DNA of 35,871 nt from Spirochaetia bacterium (GTDB lineage: Bacteria; Spirochaetota; Spirochaetia; CADAEX01): assembly GCA_024402405.1 (NCBI GenBank), contig JAKSTW010000015.1, forward strand, positions 1-35,871. Reading direction: 5' to 3'. Shown here one piece after another: positions 1-7,551 of this stretch (its first letter is position 1; every line of letters begins with the position of its first letter). The notes under the pieces are model-generated. The model saw nothing but the letters and a program-made list of their open reading frames with translations, did not search any database and was not told where the DNA came from. A program made the position numbers and the translations under genes.

Positions 1-26
1 ACTGCCAGCAATAAATACTTTTTCAT
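1..26 (-). CDS. Start of an exported or lipoprotein-like protein (partial)
   Basis: Only the first eight codons lie in the window; the gene runs off the left edge. They read MKKYLLLA, a basic start followed by a hydrophobic run, typical of a signal peptide. A strong Shine-Dalgarno AAGGAG lies just upstream (about positions 33-38, read on the minus strand). It is divergent from the XRE regulator at 167, and its putative promoter overlaps a palindromic operator, so it is probably a target of that regulator. Its function cannot be told from this fragment. Confidence 0.6.
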
Positions 27-80
27 TTTTCTTCTCCTTTTAACTGATTTCAGCAAATTAAAAATCTGCAAGGTTTTTTA

Positions 81-107
81 ATTTTATTAGCTGATAGCTA
101 ATAAAAT
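81..107. promoter_or_regulatory. Palindromic operator 1 (perfect 12-bp arms)
   Basis: The arms are attttattagct (81-92) and agctaataaaat (96-107), perfect reverse complements around a 3-base centre. The site covers the putative -10 box of the leftward gene. Its core TTATTAGCT-N3-AGCTAATAA recurs with one mismatch at 137-157. A dyad of this kind beside an XRE gene is most simply the binding site of that dimeric regulator; this is inferred. Confidence 0.65.
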
Positions 108-131
108 AATCGTCTTTAAACAAATTGTAAA
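103..131 (-). promoter_or_regulatory. Putative promoter of the leftward gene
   Basis: On the minus strand TTTACA (131-126) is followed after 17 bases by TATTTT (108-103). The -10 is buried in operator 1, so binding there should block transcription of the exported-protein gene. Confidence 0.4.
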
Positions 132-136
132 GTACC

Positions 137-157
137 TTATTAGCTATTAGCTTATAA
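137..157. promoter_or_regulatory. Palindromic operator 2 (imperfect)
   Basis: ttattagct (137-145) and agcttataa (149-157) form a dyad with one mismatch, the same core as operator 1. The two centres are 53 bases apart, close to five helical turns, so both sites face the same side of the DNA. Site 2 overlaps the likely -10 box of the regulator gene (TATAAA, 153-158), which suggests autorepression. Confidence 0.6.
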
Positions 158-166
158 ATTGTAAAA
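153..166 (+). promoter_or_regulatory. -10 box of the XRE gene, probably leaderless
   Basis: TATAAA (153-158) ends exactly eight bases before the ATG at 167, and no Shine-Dalgarno sequence is visible. Transcription starting about seven bases after the -10 would give an mRNA beginning at or next to the AUG. No convincing -35 box is seen. Confidence 0.4.
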
Positions 167-493
167 ATGGAACTCAGAAAAATATTCACAGAAAATCTAA
201 AAAGATACAGAAAAGAAAATTATCTTTCACAGATGAAGCTTGCAGAACTGTGCGATACAGCCACAAGCTATATAGGGGAAATTGAGGTCGGGCTTAAATT
301 TCCATCCATTGAAATGCTGGAGAAAATTTCCAATGCACTAAATACACCGGTCTATAAATTCTTCATGGACAATGAGGGACAGTCCCCGAGGGAACTCCAG
401 TACCAGCAGCGCAAGCAGCTGATTGAGCACCTGAATTCAGCTATTGAAGAGATAGTAAAAAAAGAATTGCCATTCGATATTGATCTGAAATAA
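167..493 (+). CDS. XRE-family helix-turn-helix transcriptional regulator
   Basis: A 108-residue protein with an N-terminal HTH_3/XRE domain (about residues 6-62). The recognition region around SQMKLAELCDTATSYIGEIE and the following PSIEMLEKISNALN helix are typical of Cro/C1-like repressors. The C-terminal ~40 residues are a short helical tail with no enzymatic domain. It is divergent from an exported-protein gene, and two related palindromes lie in the intergenic space, one over each promoter. The likely role is a repressor of itself and its neighbour; this is inferred. The ATG has no Shine-Dalgarno sequence but a -10 box eight bases upstream, so translation may be leaderless. What it senses is unknown; it could be a stand-alone repressor or an antitoxin-like regulator. 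Confidence 0.85.
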   Translation: MELRKIFTENLKRYRKENYLSQMKLAELCDTATSYIGEIEVGLKFPSIEMLEKISNALNTPVYKFFMDNEGQSPRELQYQQRKQLIEHLNSAIEEIVKKELPFDIDLK

Positions 494-506
494 TAGCATA
501 AAAAAA

Positions 507-524
507 GCTCCCCTTTCGGGGAGC
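507..524 (-). terminator. Rho-independent terminator of the decarboxylase operon
   Basis: GCTCCCC (507-513), loop TTTC, GGGGAGC (518-524): a 7-bp GC-rich stem. Read on the minus strand it is followed by a run of Ts (506-500). It lies just after the mmdB stop and may also limit read-through from the XRE gene. Confidence 0.85.
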
Positions 525-550
525 CTGCTTATACAAAGTCTTGGACTCTA

Positions 551-1663
551 TTATTTAGCCAGTGAGAGAAGGATACCTGCTGCAACTGCAGATCCGATTA
601 CTCCTGCTACGTTTGGTCCCATAGCATTCATAAGGAGGAAGTTTGTAGGATCCTCTTTCTGACCTACTTTCTGAACTACTCTGGCAGCCATTGGTACAGC
701 TGAAACTCCGGCAGCTCCGATCATAGGGTTGACCTTGCCTTTTGTGATGATCTTAAGAAGCTGTCCGAACAGTACACCACCGGCAGTTCCCATACAGAAT
801 GCAACCAGACCCATGATGATGATCTTGATTGTCTGGAATGTGAGGAAGTGCTCAGCAGACATCTTGGAACCTACAGCGAGGCCCAGGAAAATTGTTACGA
901 TGTTCATAAGCTCGTTTCCGGCAGTCTTTGTAAGTCTTTCTGTACAGCCGCACTCTTTCATGAGGTTACCGAGCATGAGCATACCGAGAAGTGATGCTGC
1001 ATCCGGAACCAGCAGGGTTGCTACGACACATACAATGATAGGGAACAGGATCTTCGCTGTCTTGGAAGCCTCTTTGACTTCTGACATGTGGATCATTCTG
1101 TCCTTCTTTGATGTGAGAGCCTTGATGATAGGTGGCTGGATGAAAGGAACAAGAGCCATATAAGAATAAGCTGCAACCGCAATAGGTCCCAGCAGGTGTG
1201 GAGCCAGTCTTGATGTCAGGAAGATAGCTGTAGGACCATCAGCACCACCGATGATACCGATGGAGGCAGCCTCACAGAATGTGAATCCCATTGCCTTTGC
1301 ACCGATAAGTGTGGCAAAGATACCAAGCTGTGCCGCAGCACCCAGAAGGAATGTCACAGGGTTTGCCAGCAGCGGTCCGAAGTCTGTCATCGCACCGATA
1401 CCAAGGAAGATCAGTGGAGGGAAGATTCCGTGTTCAACACCGAAATAGAAATATCTGATGAGACCGCCGTCATCCATAAGTCCTGTAATAGGAAGGTTTA
1501 CCAGGATACAGCTGAATCCGATTGGAACCAGCAGCAGTGGCTCAAATCCACGTACAATACCCAGATACAGCAGGAGACAACCCATGCCGATCATAACCAG
1601 ATACTGCCATGTAAGATGAGCAAATCCTGTTCCGCCCAAGAAGTTCATTAACAAATCTAACAT
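551..1663 (-). CDS. mmdB: Na+-pumping decarboxylase beta subunit (methylmalonyl-CoA decarboxylase type)
   Basis: A 370-residue, very hydrophobic protein of the OadB/MmdB/GcdB family. This membrane subunit removes CO2 from carboxybiotin and uses the energy to export Na+. Family hallmarks are visible: the [17 protein letters not shown] segment and the polar membrane regions [25 protein letters not shown] and [14 protein letters not shown], where the family's sodium and proton ligands lie. By eye there are about nine to eleven membrane segments. Length is slightly below many OadB proteins (~375-430) but appears complete. A good Shine-Dalgarno (AAGGAGC) precedes the ATG. It is the last gene of the operon, 11 bases after mmdC, and is followed by a terminator. 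Substrate is decided by the alpha subunit, not by this protein. Confidence 0.93.
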   Translation of the reverse strand: MLDLLMNFLGGTGFAHLTWQYLVMIGMGCLLLYLGIVRGFEPLLLVPIGFSCILVNLPITGLMDDGGLIRYFYFGVEHGIFPPLIFLGIGAMTDFGPLLANPVTFLLGAAAQLGIFATLIGAKAMGFTFCEAASIGIIGGADGPTAIFLTSRLAPHLLGPIAVAAYSYMALVPFIQPPIIKALTSKKDRMIHMSEVKEASKTAKILFPIIVCVVATLLVPDAASLLGMLMLGNLMKECGCTERLTKTAGNELMNIVTIFLGLAVGSKMSAEHFLTFQTIKIIIMGLVAFCMGTAGGVLFGQLLKIITKGKVNPMIGAAGVSAVPMAARVVQKVGQKEDPTNFLLMNAMGPNVAGVIGSAVAAGILLSLAK

Positions 1664-1674
1664 GAAATTGCTCC

Positions 1675-2103
1675 TTAAGCCAATTTAACGATGGCCTGGC
1701 CCTTCTGTACACTTGCTCCTGCAGCGAGGCTAACTTCAGCTACTGTTCCGTCACATGAAGCAAATACTTCCATGTCCATCTTCATAGCTTCCATAATAGC
1801 TACCAGCTGACCATTCTTGATTGTGTCACCAGCCTTAACCTTAACATCTTTGATTGTTCCAGGCATTGGTGCAACAACTGCCTTTCCTCCGGCAGCTGCG
1901 GCAACTGGTGCAGGTGCCACTGGAGCTGCGGCAACTGGTGCAGCAACCGGTGCCTTTCTAGGAGCAGGCTTCTTAGCAGCTCCGCCGATAAGCTTTACAT
2001 TGTATGTCTTACCATCTTTTGTGATAACAAGGTTTTCGCCGTCGCTCTCAACGTCTACTTTGTATTTGTTACCATCGAACTCAAAATTAATTTCTTTTTT
2101 CAT
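1675..2103 (-). CDS. mmdC: Biotin carboxyl carrier subunit of the decarboxylase
   Basis: A 142-residue biotinyl protein. The C-terminal lipoyl/biotinyl domain (about residues 74-142) contains EAMKMD with the biotinylated lysine at K108. The middle (about 44-72) is an Ala/Pro-rich swinging linker, and the first ~40 residues form a small beta-rich domain ([17 protein letters not shown]). This architecture matches MmdC/GcdC, which carries CO2 from the carboxyltransferase to the membrane pump. The start codon overlaps the stop of the preceding small subunit gene (ATGA at 2103-2100), so the two are translationally coupled; a GGAG lies seven bases upstream. No biotin ligase gene is in the window. 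Confidence 0.94.
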   Translation of the reverse strand: MKKEINFEFDGNKYKVDVESDGENLVITKDGKTYNVKLIGGAAKKPAPRKAPVAAPVAAAPVAPAPVAAAAGGKAVVAPMPGTIKDVKVKAGDTIKNGQLVAIMEAMKMDMEVFASCDGTVAEVSLAAGASVQKGQAIVKLA

Positions 2104-2459
2104 CTGTTAACTCCGGAAAGTCTTTTTGAAACTCTTGGCGCAGATGCCCATGAGTCATATTTTAAATTTTCACTTGGTGTCCAGGCGAGTGCTGAAACCG
2201 GCTCCTCATCCTGAGCAACATATGCGGCCACTGCGGCAACGATCCAGTCTGTATTCTCAGCAGCTTTTGCAGCAGGCTCTGCAGCCTTGGCAGCTGGTGC
2301 CGGAGCAGGAGCAGCCTTGGCAGCTGCCTTTGCTCTTTTTGCATTATCCCACTTTCCGAGCAGCACCATGATGATGGCAAGGAAAGCAAGGAAGCAGAAT
2401 ACAGTCGGCAGACCGATAGCGGTAGTGATCAGTGTATAGCTGAATGCTTCTATATCCAT
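2100..2459 (-). CDS. mmdD: Small membrane-anchor subunit of the decarboxylase (OadG/MmdD-like)
   Basis: A 119-residue protein with a single membrane segment near the N-terminus (about residues 12-36, TAIGLPTVFCFLAFLAIIMVL), an Ala/Pro/Lys-rich linker (about 45-68) and a short C-terminal segment ending in [14 protein letters not shown]. OadG/MmdD subunits have this layout: they anchor the complex and help assemble the carboxyltransferase with the beta subunit. The sequence is low-complexity, so the call rests largely on layout and on its place between mmdA and mmdC. The ATG has a GGAG six bases upstream and starts 13 bases after mmdA. Confidence 0.85.
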   Translation of the reverse strand: MDIEAFSYTLITTAIGLPTVFCFLAFLAIIMVLLGKWDNAKRAKAAAKAAPAPAPAAKAAEPAAKAAENTDWIVAAVAAYVAQDEEPVSALAWTPSENLKYDSWASAPRVSKRLSGVNR

Positions 2460-2472
2460 ATACTACTCCAAA

Positions 2473-4023
2473 TCAGAGAGGAATGTTGCCGTGCTTCTTA
2501 GCAGGTCTGTCTTCTCTCTTTGTGATGTGCATCTCAACAGATCTGATGAGTTCGATTCTTGCATATTTTGGATCGATGACATCATCAACATATCCGTATC
2601 CTGCAGCAACGAATGGGTTCATTACCTCAGCCTCAAACTCAGCGATCTTCTCTGCTCTCTTAGCCTTTGGATCCTCAGCAGCCTTGATCTCCTTTCTGAA
2701 GATGATGTTTGCAGCGCCGGCAGCACCCATTACAGCGATCTGTGATGTAGGGAATGCCAGTGTTCTGTCGTAACCAAGCTGCTTAGCAGACATTGCGATG
2801 AATGCTCCGCCGTAGGACTTTCTTACGATAAGTGCTACCTTTGGAACTGTTGCCTCTGCAATAGCGTAGAGGATCTTTGCACCGTGTCTGATGATTCCGC
2901 CGTGTTCCTGCTCAACGCCTGGGAGGAAGCCCGGTACGTCTACCAGTGAAACTATAGGAATGTTGAATGCATCGCAGAATCTGATGAATCTTGCACCCTT
3001 GTCTGATGAGTTGATGTCAAGGGAAGCTGCGAAGAACTTAGGGTTGTTGGCGAAAATACCAACTGTTCTACCGTTGAGTTTTGCGAAACCTACAACAACG
3101 TTCTTTGCGAAATCAGCCTGCACTTCCATAAAGCTGTCTGCATCGAAAATTGAGTAGATGAACTCTTTCATATCATATCCCTGGTTGATGTTGTCAGGAA
3201 GAATGTCCAGAAGTTCCGGAGTCTCTCTGTCAACAGGGTCTGTGCAAGGTGCAACAGGAGCAGGCTCCATGTTGTTTGCAGGGATGTAGCTGAGAAGCTT
3301 TCTGACACCCTCGATACAAGCTTCCTCTGTAGGGAATCTGAAGTGTGCGACACCGCTTGTTCCGCAGTGAGCAGCTGCTCCGCCGAGAGCTTCCTGTGAG
3401 ATCTCCTCACCTGTAACTGATTTGATTACTTCTGGTCCTGTGATGTACATATTGGAAATGCCGTCGACCATGAAGATGAAGTCTGTGATGGCCGGTGAAT
3501 AAACTGCACCGCCGGCACAAGGTCCGAGGATCACAGAAATCTGTGGAATAACACCAGAAGAAATTGTGTTGTTTCTGAAAAGTTTTCCGTAACCGCCGAG
3601 AGCCAGGATACCTTCCTGGATTCTTGCTCCGCCGGAATCATTTACCTGGATGAAAGGTGTTCCGTTCTTCAGTGCAAGAGCCTGAGCGTTTGCAATTCTT
3701 TCCGCATGCATCTCACCCAGAGATCCGCCAAGAACTGTGAAATCCTGTGATGATACGAAAACCTGCTTTCCATCAACCTTTCCGCATCCTGTAACAACTC
3801 CGTCTCCCAAGAATTTGTTCTTGTCAAGTCCGAATTTGTCAGCACGTCCTACCATGTAGGTGCCGTCTTCAATGAATGAACCCTCATCGAAAAGAAGGTT
3901 GATTCTCTCTCTGGCAGTAAGCTTTCCTTTCTCATGCTGTGCAGCTACTCTGGCTTCTCCGCCACCTGCAAGCATCTTGGAACGCATATCCTTAAATTTC
4001 TGTAAGGCTTCTTTGTTACCCAA
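2473..4023 (-). CDS. mmdA: Acyl-CoA carboxyltransferase, methylmalonyl-CoA decarboxylase alpha subunit
   Basis: A 516-residue carboxyltransferase of the propionyl-CoA carboxylase beta/MmdA family. It moves the carboxyl group of methylmalonyl-CoA (or a related acyl-CoA) to the biotin carrier. The N-terminal half has KLTARERINLLFDEGSF, FVSSQDFTVLGGSLGE and NDSGGARIQEG; the C-terminal half has VPGFLPGVEQEHGGIIRHGAK and KSYGGAFIAMSAKQLG. I place the start at the TTG at 4023, six bases after a strong GGAGG; an upstream ATG at 4068 would add 15 residues (MLRVLIQKHFFWRIK) unlike the family and would bury the Shine-Dalgarno. With the TTG start the length matches MmdA. Oxaloacetate decarboxylase is unlikely because its alpha chain is pyruvate-carboxylase-like; glutaconyl-CoA is possible but its alpha chain is longer. 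First gene of the operon. Confidence 0.92.
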   Translation of the reverse strand: MGNKEALQKFKDMRSKMLAGGGEARVAAQHEKGKLTARERINLLFDEGSFIEDGTYMVGRADKFGLDKNKFLGDGVVTGCGKVDGKQVFVSSQDFTVLGGSLGEMHAERIANAQALALKNGTPFIQVNDSGGARIQEGILALGGYGKLFRNNTISSGVIPQISVILGPCAGGAVYSPAITDFIFMVDGISNMYITGPEVIKSVTGEEISQEALGGAAAHCGTSGVAHFRFPTEEACIEGVRKLLSYIPANNMEPAPVAPCTDPVDRETPELLDILPDNINQGYDMKEFIYSIFDADSFMEVQADFAKNVVVGFAKLNGRTVGIFANNPKFFAASLDINSSDKGARFIRFCDAFNIPIVSLVDVPGFLPGVEQEHGGIIRHGAKILYAIAEATVPKVALIVRKSYGGAFIAMSAKQLGYDRTLAFPTSQIAVMGAAGAANIIFRKEIKAAEDPKAKRAEKIAEFEAEVMNPFVAAGYGYVDDVIDPKYARIELIRSVEMHITKREDRPAKKHGNIPL

Positions 4024-4088
4024 CTTAATCCTCCAAAAAAAGTGTTTCTGAATTAGCACCCGCAGCATCGAATCAACACAATACTGCG

Positions 4089-4132
4089 AGTATAGTCAAT
4101 ATAAATTAACATGAAAAAATGTTTTCGGTCAA
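4089..4132 (-). promoter_or_regulatory. Candidate promoter of the decarboxylase operon
   Basis: On the minus strand TTGACC (4132-4127) is followed after 17 bases by TTAATT (4109-4104); a second possible -10, TATACT, lies at 4094-4089. Either would give a leader of roughly 65-80 bases before the TTG start. The 4069-4234 interval holds no gene and no clear terminator for the gene upstream. Confidence 0.4.
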
Positions 4133-4234
4133 GGACTATGACCATTATAGATAAGCCGCCATCCTATGTACTGATGCAGTGATAAAAAGAGTCGCTATAA
4201 TAAGAAAATATTTACTTACAGAATTATCAGAGTC

Positions 4235-5179
4235 TCACTCATCATCGCATGGCAGATGTATAAGATCACCGCAGATACGGCCATACTCTGCCGGCTTCCA
4301 GTGCATGATCCCAGAAGATGGGGTAAATGTCATTTCTCCGAATCTGATCCCCTTCGCCGTGTCATAAAAATCAACACGGACAAAATAAAATCCTGCACTG
4401 AGTTTTCCGGCCAGCTCAAGCATCTTATCGAGATTTTCAGGCCTTGGGATATTTTCCGTACAGCGTTCGTAGGCAGTGCTGTTGATAAAAGGCTGCAATT
4501 TCCATTGTGTATCAAAAAAAGCCATGGATGGTCTGGTTCCTTTCCTCCCTGAGATGACCAGGATATATGTTGGTTTCCCGTCCATGCACCAGATCTTATA
4601 ATCTTTAAGGTCTTCTCCGTCTTCTGAAATATTTTCCTCCACAACGATCTTGGGCACTATATTACTGTAATGCAGCTCAAATCCACCCTTCCAGGCATAA
4701 TCAGTCGTCAGCCAGTCGTGAAATTTTCTTCTTGCATCCTCAGCATCGAAATCTTTCCTGTCGTCTACTATCACATTAAAATGGGAGCCATGATTGGCCT
4801 TCATGACAAATCTCCTTGGAAGGCTGTCCAGATCGATCTCTTCAAAAGTATCATAAACCCCCAGAAGCGGTATAAGATATTCTTTGCCTATGCGTTCTTC
4901 TATAAATTCCCTCACCAGATATTTATCGGCCAGCCGCGTTTTCTCCGGAGTGCTGTCATTGAGTTTCAGCCACTGGATCTTTTCCTCAAATGTCTTAGGA
5001 TGCCTGAGATCAGGATAATATCCCATTCTCAGATAAAACCAGACAGAAAGGGCTCTTTCATACTCAGATGGAGCAAGGTGAGGACCGTAAACACGCATAA
5101 ATTCATCATTCAATTGTCTGCATTCACTTATAAATGCCCTGTGAACGATCTTCTTTGCCATTTTTCTGATAAAGTTCAT
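4235..5179 (-). CDS. TupA-like ATP-grasp protein
   Basis: A 314-residue soluble protein recognised as the TupA-like ATP-grasp family (linked to teichuronopeptide and capsule synthesis in other bacteria). Visible family segments are HPKTFEEKIQWLKLND, the LADKYLVREF region, FVMKANHGSHFNVIV (substrate/ATP region), KIVVEENISEDGEDLKDYKIWCMDGKP and the late FYFVRVDFYD followed by FGEMTFTPSSG, which carries the acidic metal ligands. It probably ligates an amino acid or peptide to a surface polysaccharide; the real substrate is not known. Its ATG overlaps the stop of the NhaC gene (ATGA, 5179-5176), so it is coupled to a transporter although no glycan locus is nearby. It seems intact. Confidence 0.82.
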   Translation of the reverse strand: MNFIRKMAKKIVHRAFISECRQLNDEFMRVYGPHLAPSEYERALSVWFYLRMGYYPDLRHPKTFEEKIQWLKLNDSTPEKTRLADKYLVREFIEERIGKEYLIPLLGVYDTFEEIDLDSLPRRFVMKANHGSHFNVIVDDRKDFDAEDARRKFHDWLTTDYAWKGGFELHYSNIVPKIVVEENISEDGEDLKDYKIWCMDGKPTYILVISGRKGTRPSMAFFDTQWKLQPFINSTAYERCTENIPRPENLDKMLELAGKLSAGFYFVRVDFYDTAKGIRFGEMTFTPSSGIMHWKPAEYGRICGDLIHLPCDDE

Positions 5180-6582
5180 AAATCAACAACCTCCTCACTT
5201 TTTCCAGCATCAGGATCAGATCCTTTCAGAATACCCACCCCTGTCAGGATCAGCAGGATCGAAAAGATGACAGTAAGCCAGCACATGATGGCATGGGGTC
5301 CGAACGCAAGAGCAGAGACACCCAGGGTAGCAGCTGTATAAGCTCCTGTGGTCGACCATCCTATGAGAGGAGATATACCTGTTCCTGTATCCAGCAGAAG
5401 CCGCGACAGGACTCTTCGGTCAACCCTGTATTTGTCAAACAGATCCCGGCATGTGCTTCCAACCAGTGGATAAGATACATAATATGCTCCAGTGATCATA
5501 AAAAAGATGCCGTGGACAAAAAGTACATACAGCTGCATCGTTCTTGGCCCAGAAGCAAATCTCATCGCAATTTTCAAAACTATATCAGTAACGCCGGCGG
5601 CCTGAAGCGTACCGCTGAAAGCCGCAGCTGCTATCAGAAGCCCCAATGTGGAATACATACTGGAAAAACCGCCGCGGCTCAGCATTTTATCAAGCAGTTC
5701 AGAAGAAGTGTCTGCATTGTAACCGCTGTTAAGGATTTCCAGGACTGAAGAAAAGCTCTGTCCCTGAACAAGTACAGCCAGCAGAATACCTGCCGCAGTA
5801 CCGCAGATAAAGACAGGCATGACAGGCTTTTTCATTATCAGCAGCACAATGACTGCCAGCAGTGGCAGCAGAAGCAGTGCAGAGAGGGAAAATGTGTTCT
5901 CAAGAGTCAGAAACATCTCATCAAAAAGAGTTGAGCCAATACTGTTTTCAAGCAGTGCCTTTCCTCTGATGATGTAATATATCATTGAAATAATATATGC
6001 CGGAACAGTGGACAGCATCGACTGCCTTATACCTTGCAGCAGCGGAACCTTTGTCACAGAACATACAATGACTGTGGAATCAGACATAGGTGAAAGCGTA
6101 TCTCCGAAAAAAGCTCCAACCACCACTGCAGAAGCGGTCAGATAGGCAGGAACGCCCAGCCCCTCACTTACAGTCATGGCAGCTATTCCTATGGTAGCCA
6201 TAGTTCCCCAGCTGGTACCTGCCACAACTGACATGACAGTGCACAGCAGGCATACCACGGGCAGGAAGATATCAGGCCGCAGGAAACGGAATCCCAGATA
6301 CATCAGATAGGGAATCGTTCCTGAAGCCATCCAGCAGCCCACCATCATTCCGACACAGAGGAGAATAAGCACTGCCGGAATCATGCCGGCTATTGCTTTT
6401 TCCACACATTGCATCAACTGTCTGTAAGAGATTCCCGCGAATAAAACATCAAGGGTCCCCAACAATAAAGCTGCGGTAGCCAGAACCGTACTGCTCCCGC
6501 ATTTCCATACTGTCAGCCCTGTGCATACATAGAGTATCCCACAGAACAAAATGACCAATGTTTTCAAATCCTGTTTTTTCAT
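5176..6582 (-). CDS. NhaC-family Na+/H+ antiporter or amino/organic acid exchanger
   Basis: A 468-residue polytopic membrane protein with about a dozen hydrophobic segments. Family marks are GTSWGTMATIGIA and GAFFGDTLSPMSDSTV, typical of the NhaC/MleN group, and a matching C-terminal half with PLVGSTCRDLF and SPLIGWSTTGAYTAATLGV. Members exchange Na+ for H+, sometimes with malate or lactate. In a cell that exports Na+ with a decarboxylase pump it could use the sodium gradient; alternatively the adjacent SDR and aminotransferase genes suggest an amine or acid substrate. It lies 32 bases after the SDR gene and overlaps the TupA-like gene. The start has only a weak Shine-Dalgarno (GAAG). Confidence 0.85.
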   Translation of the reverse strand: MKKQDLKTLVILFCGILYVCTGLTVWKCGSSTVLATAALLLGTLDVLFAGISYRQLMQCVEKAIAGMIPAVLILLCVGMMVGCWMASGTIPYLMYLGFRFLRPDIFLPVVCLLCTVMSVVAGTSWGTMATIGIAAMTVSEGLGVPAYLTASAVVVGAFFGDTLSPMSDSTVIVCSVTKVPLLQGIRQSMLSTVPAYIISMIYYIIRGKALLENSIGSTLFDEMFLTLENTFSLSALLLLPLLAVIVLLIMKKPVMPVFICGTAAGILLAVLVQGQSFSSVLEILNSGYNADTSSELLDKMLSRGGFSSMYSTLGLLIAAAAFSGTLQAAGVTDIVLKIAMRFASGPRTMQLYVLFVHGIFFMITGAYYVSYPLVGSTCRDLFDKYRVDRRVLSRLLLDTGTGISPLIGWSTTGAYTAATLGVSALAFGPHAIMCWLTVIFSILLILTGVGILKGSDPDAGKSEEVVDL

Positions 6583-6614
6583 ACTTCAATGACAACTTTC
6601 AATTGAATGAGGAA

Positions 6615-7376
6615 TTATCTGGCCACCAGTCCTCCATCACAGAGATAATGACCGCCTGTGCAGAAAGAGGCTTTATCTGTGGACAGGAAATATACCAGTT
6701 CTGCCACTTCAGCAGGAGCACCGGCACTTCCTCTGGCATAAAGCTGATTCTCTCTTTCCCAGTATTCATCCAGGGTGACACCATCTGATTTTGCAAAATC
6801 TATAAAAAGGTCATCCACCAGTTTGGTCCGGATAGTACCTGCGCATACAGCATTGACTCTGACTTTTTTAGGTCCCAGATCGATGGACAGACTTCTTGTG
6901 ATCTGTCCCAGAGCACCCTTGGTCAGGCCATAGGCAAAACTGTTCGGTTTTCCGACAAACCACTGATCTGAATCGTTAATGACAACGGAGCCGCCGCCAT
7001 TGGCAATGATAAATGGAACCACTGCACGAAGAGTATGGAAACATCCGTAAACATTGGTTTTGACAACGAGATCGAATTCAGCAGGATCAACGTCCAGCAT
7101 GGTATTGCATCTGTGGATACCTGCATTGCAGAACAAAGCAGTGATAGGTCCCACAGCTTTCTCTGCCTCCTCAGCAGCCTGCTGCATCGCCTTCAGATCT
7201 TTCACATCCGCAGCCTTGAACCACAGATCTTTTCCACCCAATTCCTTTACAAGTGCAAGTCCGTTCTGTTCATTGATATCGGTAAATGCAACTTTCCATC
7301 CCTCAGACAGAAATTTACGGACAGCTGCGGCACCGATTCCTATCGCTCCGCCGGTAATAAAAACAGTTTTCTGCAT
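6615..7376 (-). CDS. Short-chain dehydrogenase/reductase (SDR)
   Basis: A 253-residue classical SDR. The Rossmann glycine motif is TGGAIGIG (residues 8-15), NAG is at 84-86, the structural Asn is N108, and the catalytic set is S136, Y149 and K153 (YGLTK). The acidic residue in FTDINEQN after the second strand suggests NAD(H) preference. The C-terminus ends in the common CTGGHYLCDGGLVAR. Substrate cannot be told from sequence; sugar alcohols or 3-hydroxy acids are typical of this group. GAGGATAAAAT precedes the ATG as Shine-Dalgarno. It is first in the SDR-NhaC-TupA run and is separated from the aminotransferase by 175 bases. Confidence 0.9.
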   Translation of the reverse strand: MQKTVFITGGAIGIGAAAVRKFLSEGWKVAFTDINEQNGLALVKELGGKDLWFKAADVKDLKAMQQAAEEAEKAVGPITALFCNAGIHRCNTMLDVDPAEFDLVVKTNVYGCFHTLRAVVPFIIANGGGSVVINDSDQWFVGKPNSFAYGLTKGALGQITRSLSIDLGPKKVRVNAVCAGTIRTKLVDDLFIDFAKSDGVTLDEYWERENQLYARGSAGAPAEVAELVYFLSTDKASFCTGGHYLCDGGLVAR

Positions 7377-7551
7377 ATTTTATCCTCACTTATTCTGAAA
7401 CAGATCATCTATATTCAATATTCAGATATAATACTGACATACAAATCCATTATCATCAAGAGAAAATTCGGTCCATGAGAAAATGTCCGCCAGCGAGCTC
7501 TGTCCCTTTTGTCATAACACCTGGGGATTTCAAAAGGAATCAGACTGCCTC

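Noticed and set aside
2473-4023. Oxaloacetate decarboxylase as identity of the pump
   Set aside because: The alpha chain is an acyl-CoA carboxyltransferase of PccB/MmdA type, not the pyruvate-carboxylase-like OadA.
4670-5341. A 223-codon plus-strand ORF
   Set aside because: Antisense to the TupA-like and NhaC genes, which have clear family motifs; no ribosome site and no recognisable domain.
7456-7515. A 19-codon minus-strand ORF (MTKGTELAGGHFLMDRIFS) between the SDR and aminotransferase genes
   Set aside because: Only a weak AGG upstream, no family, and short enough to occur by chance.
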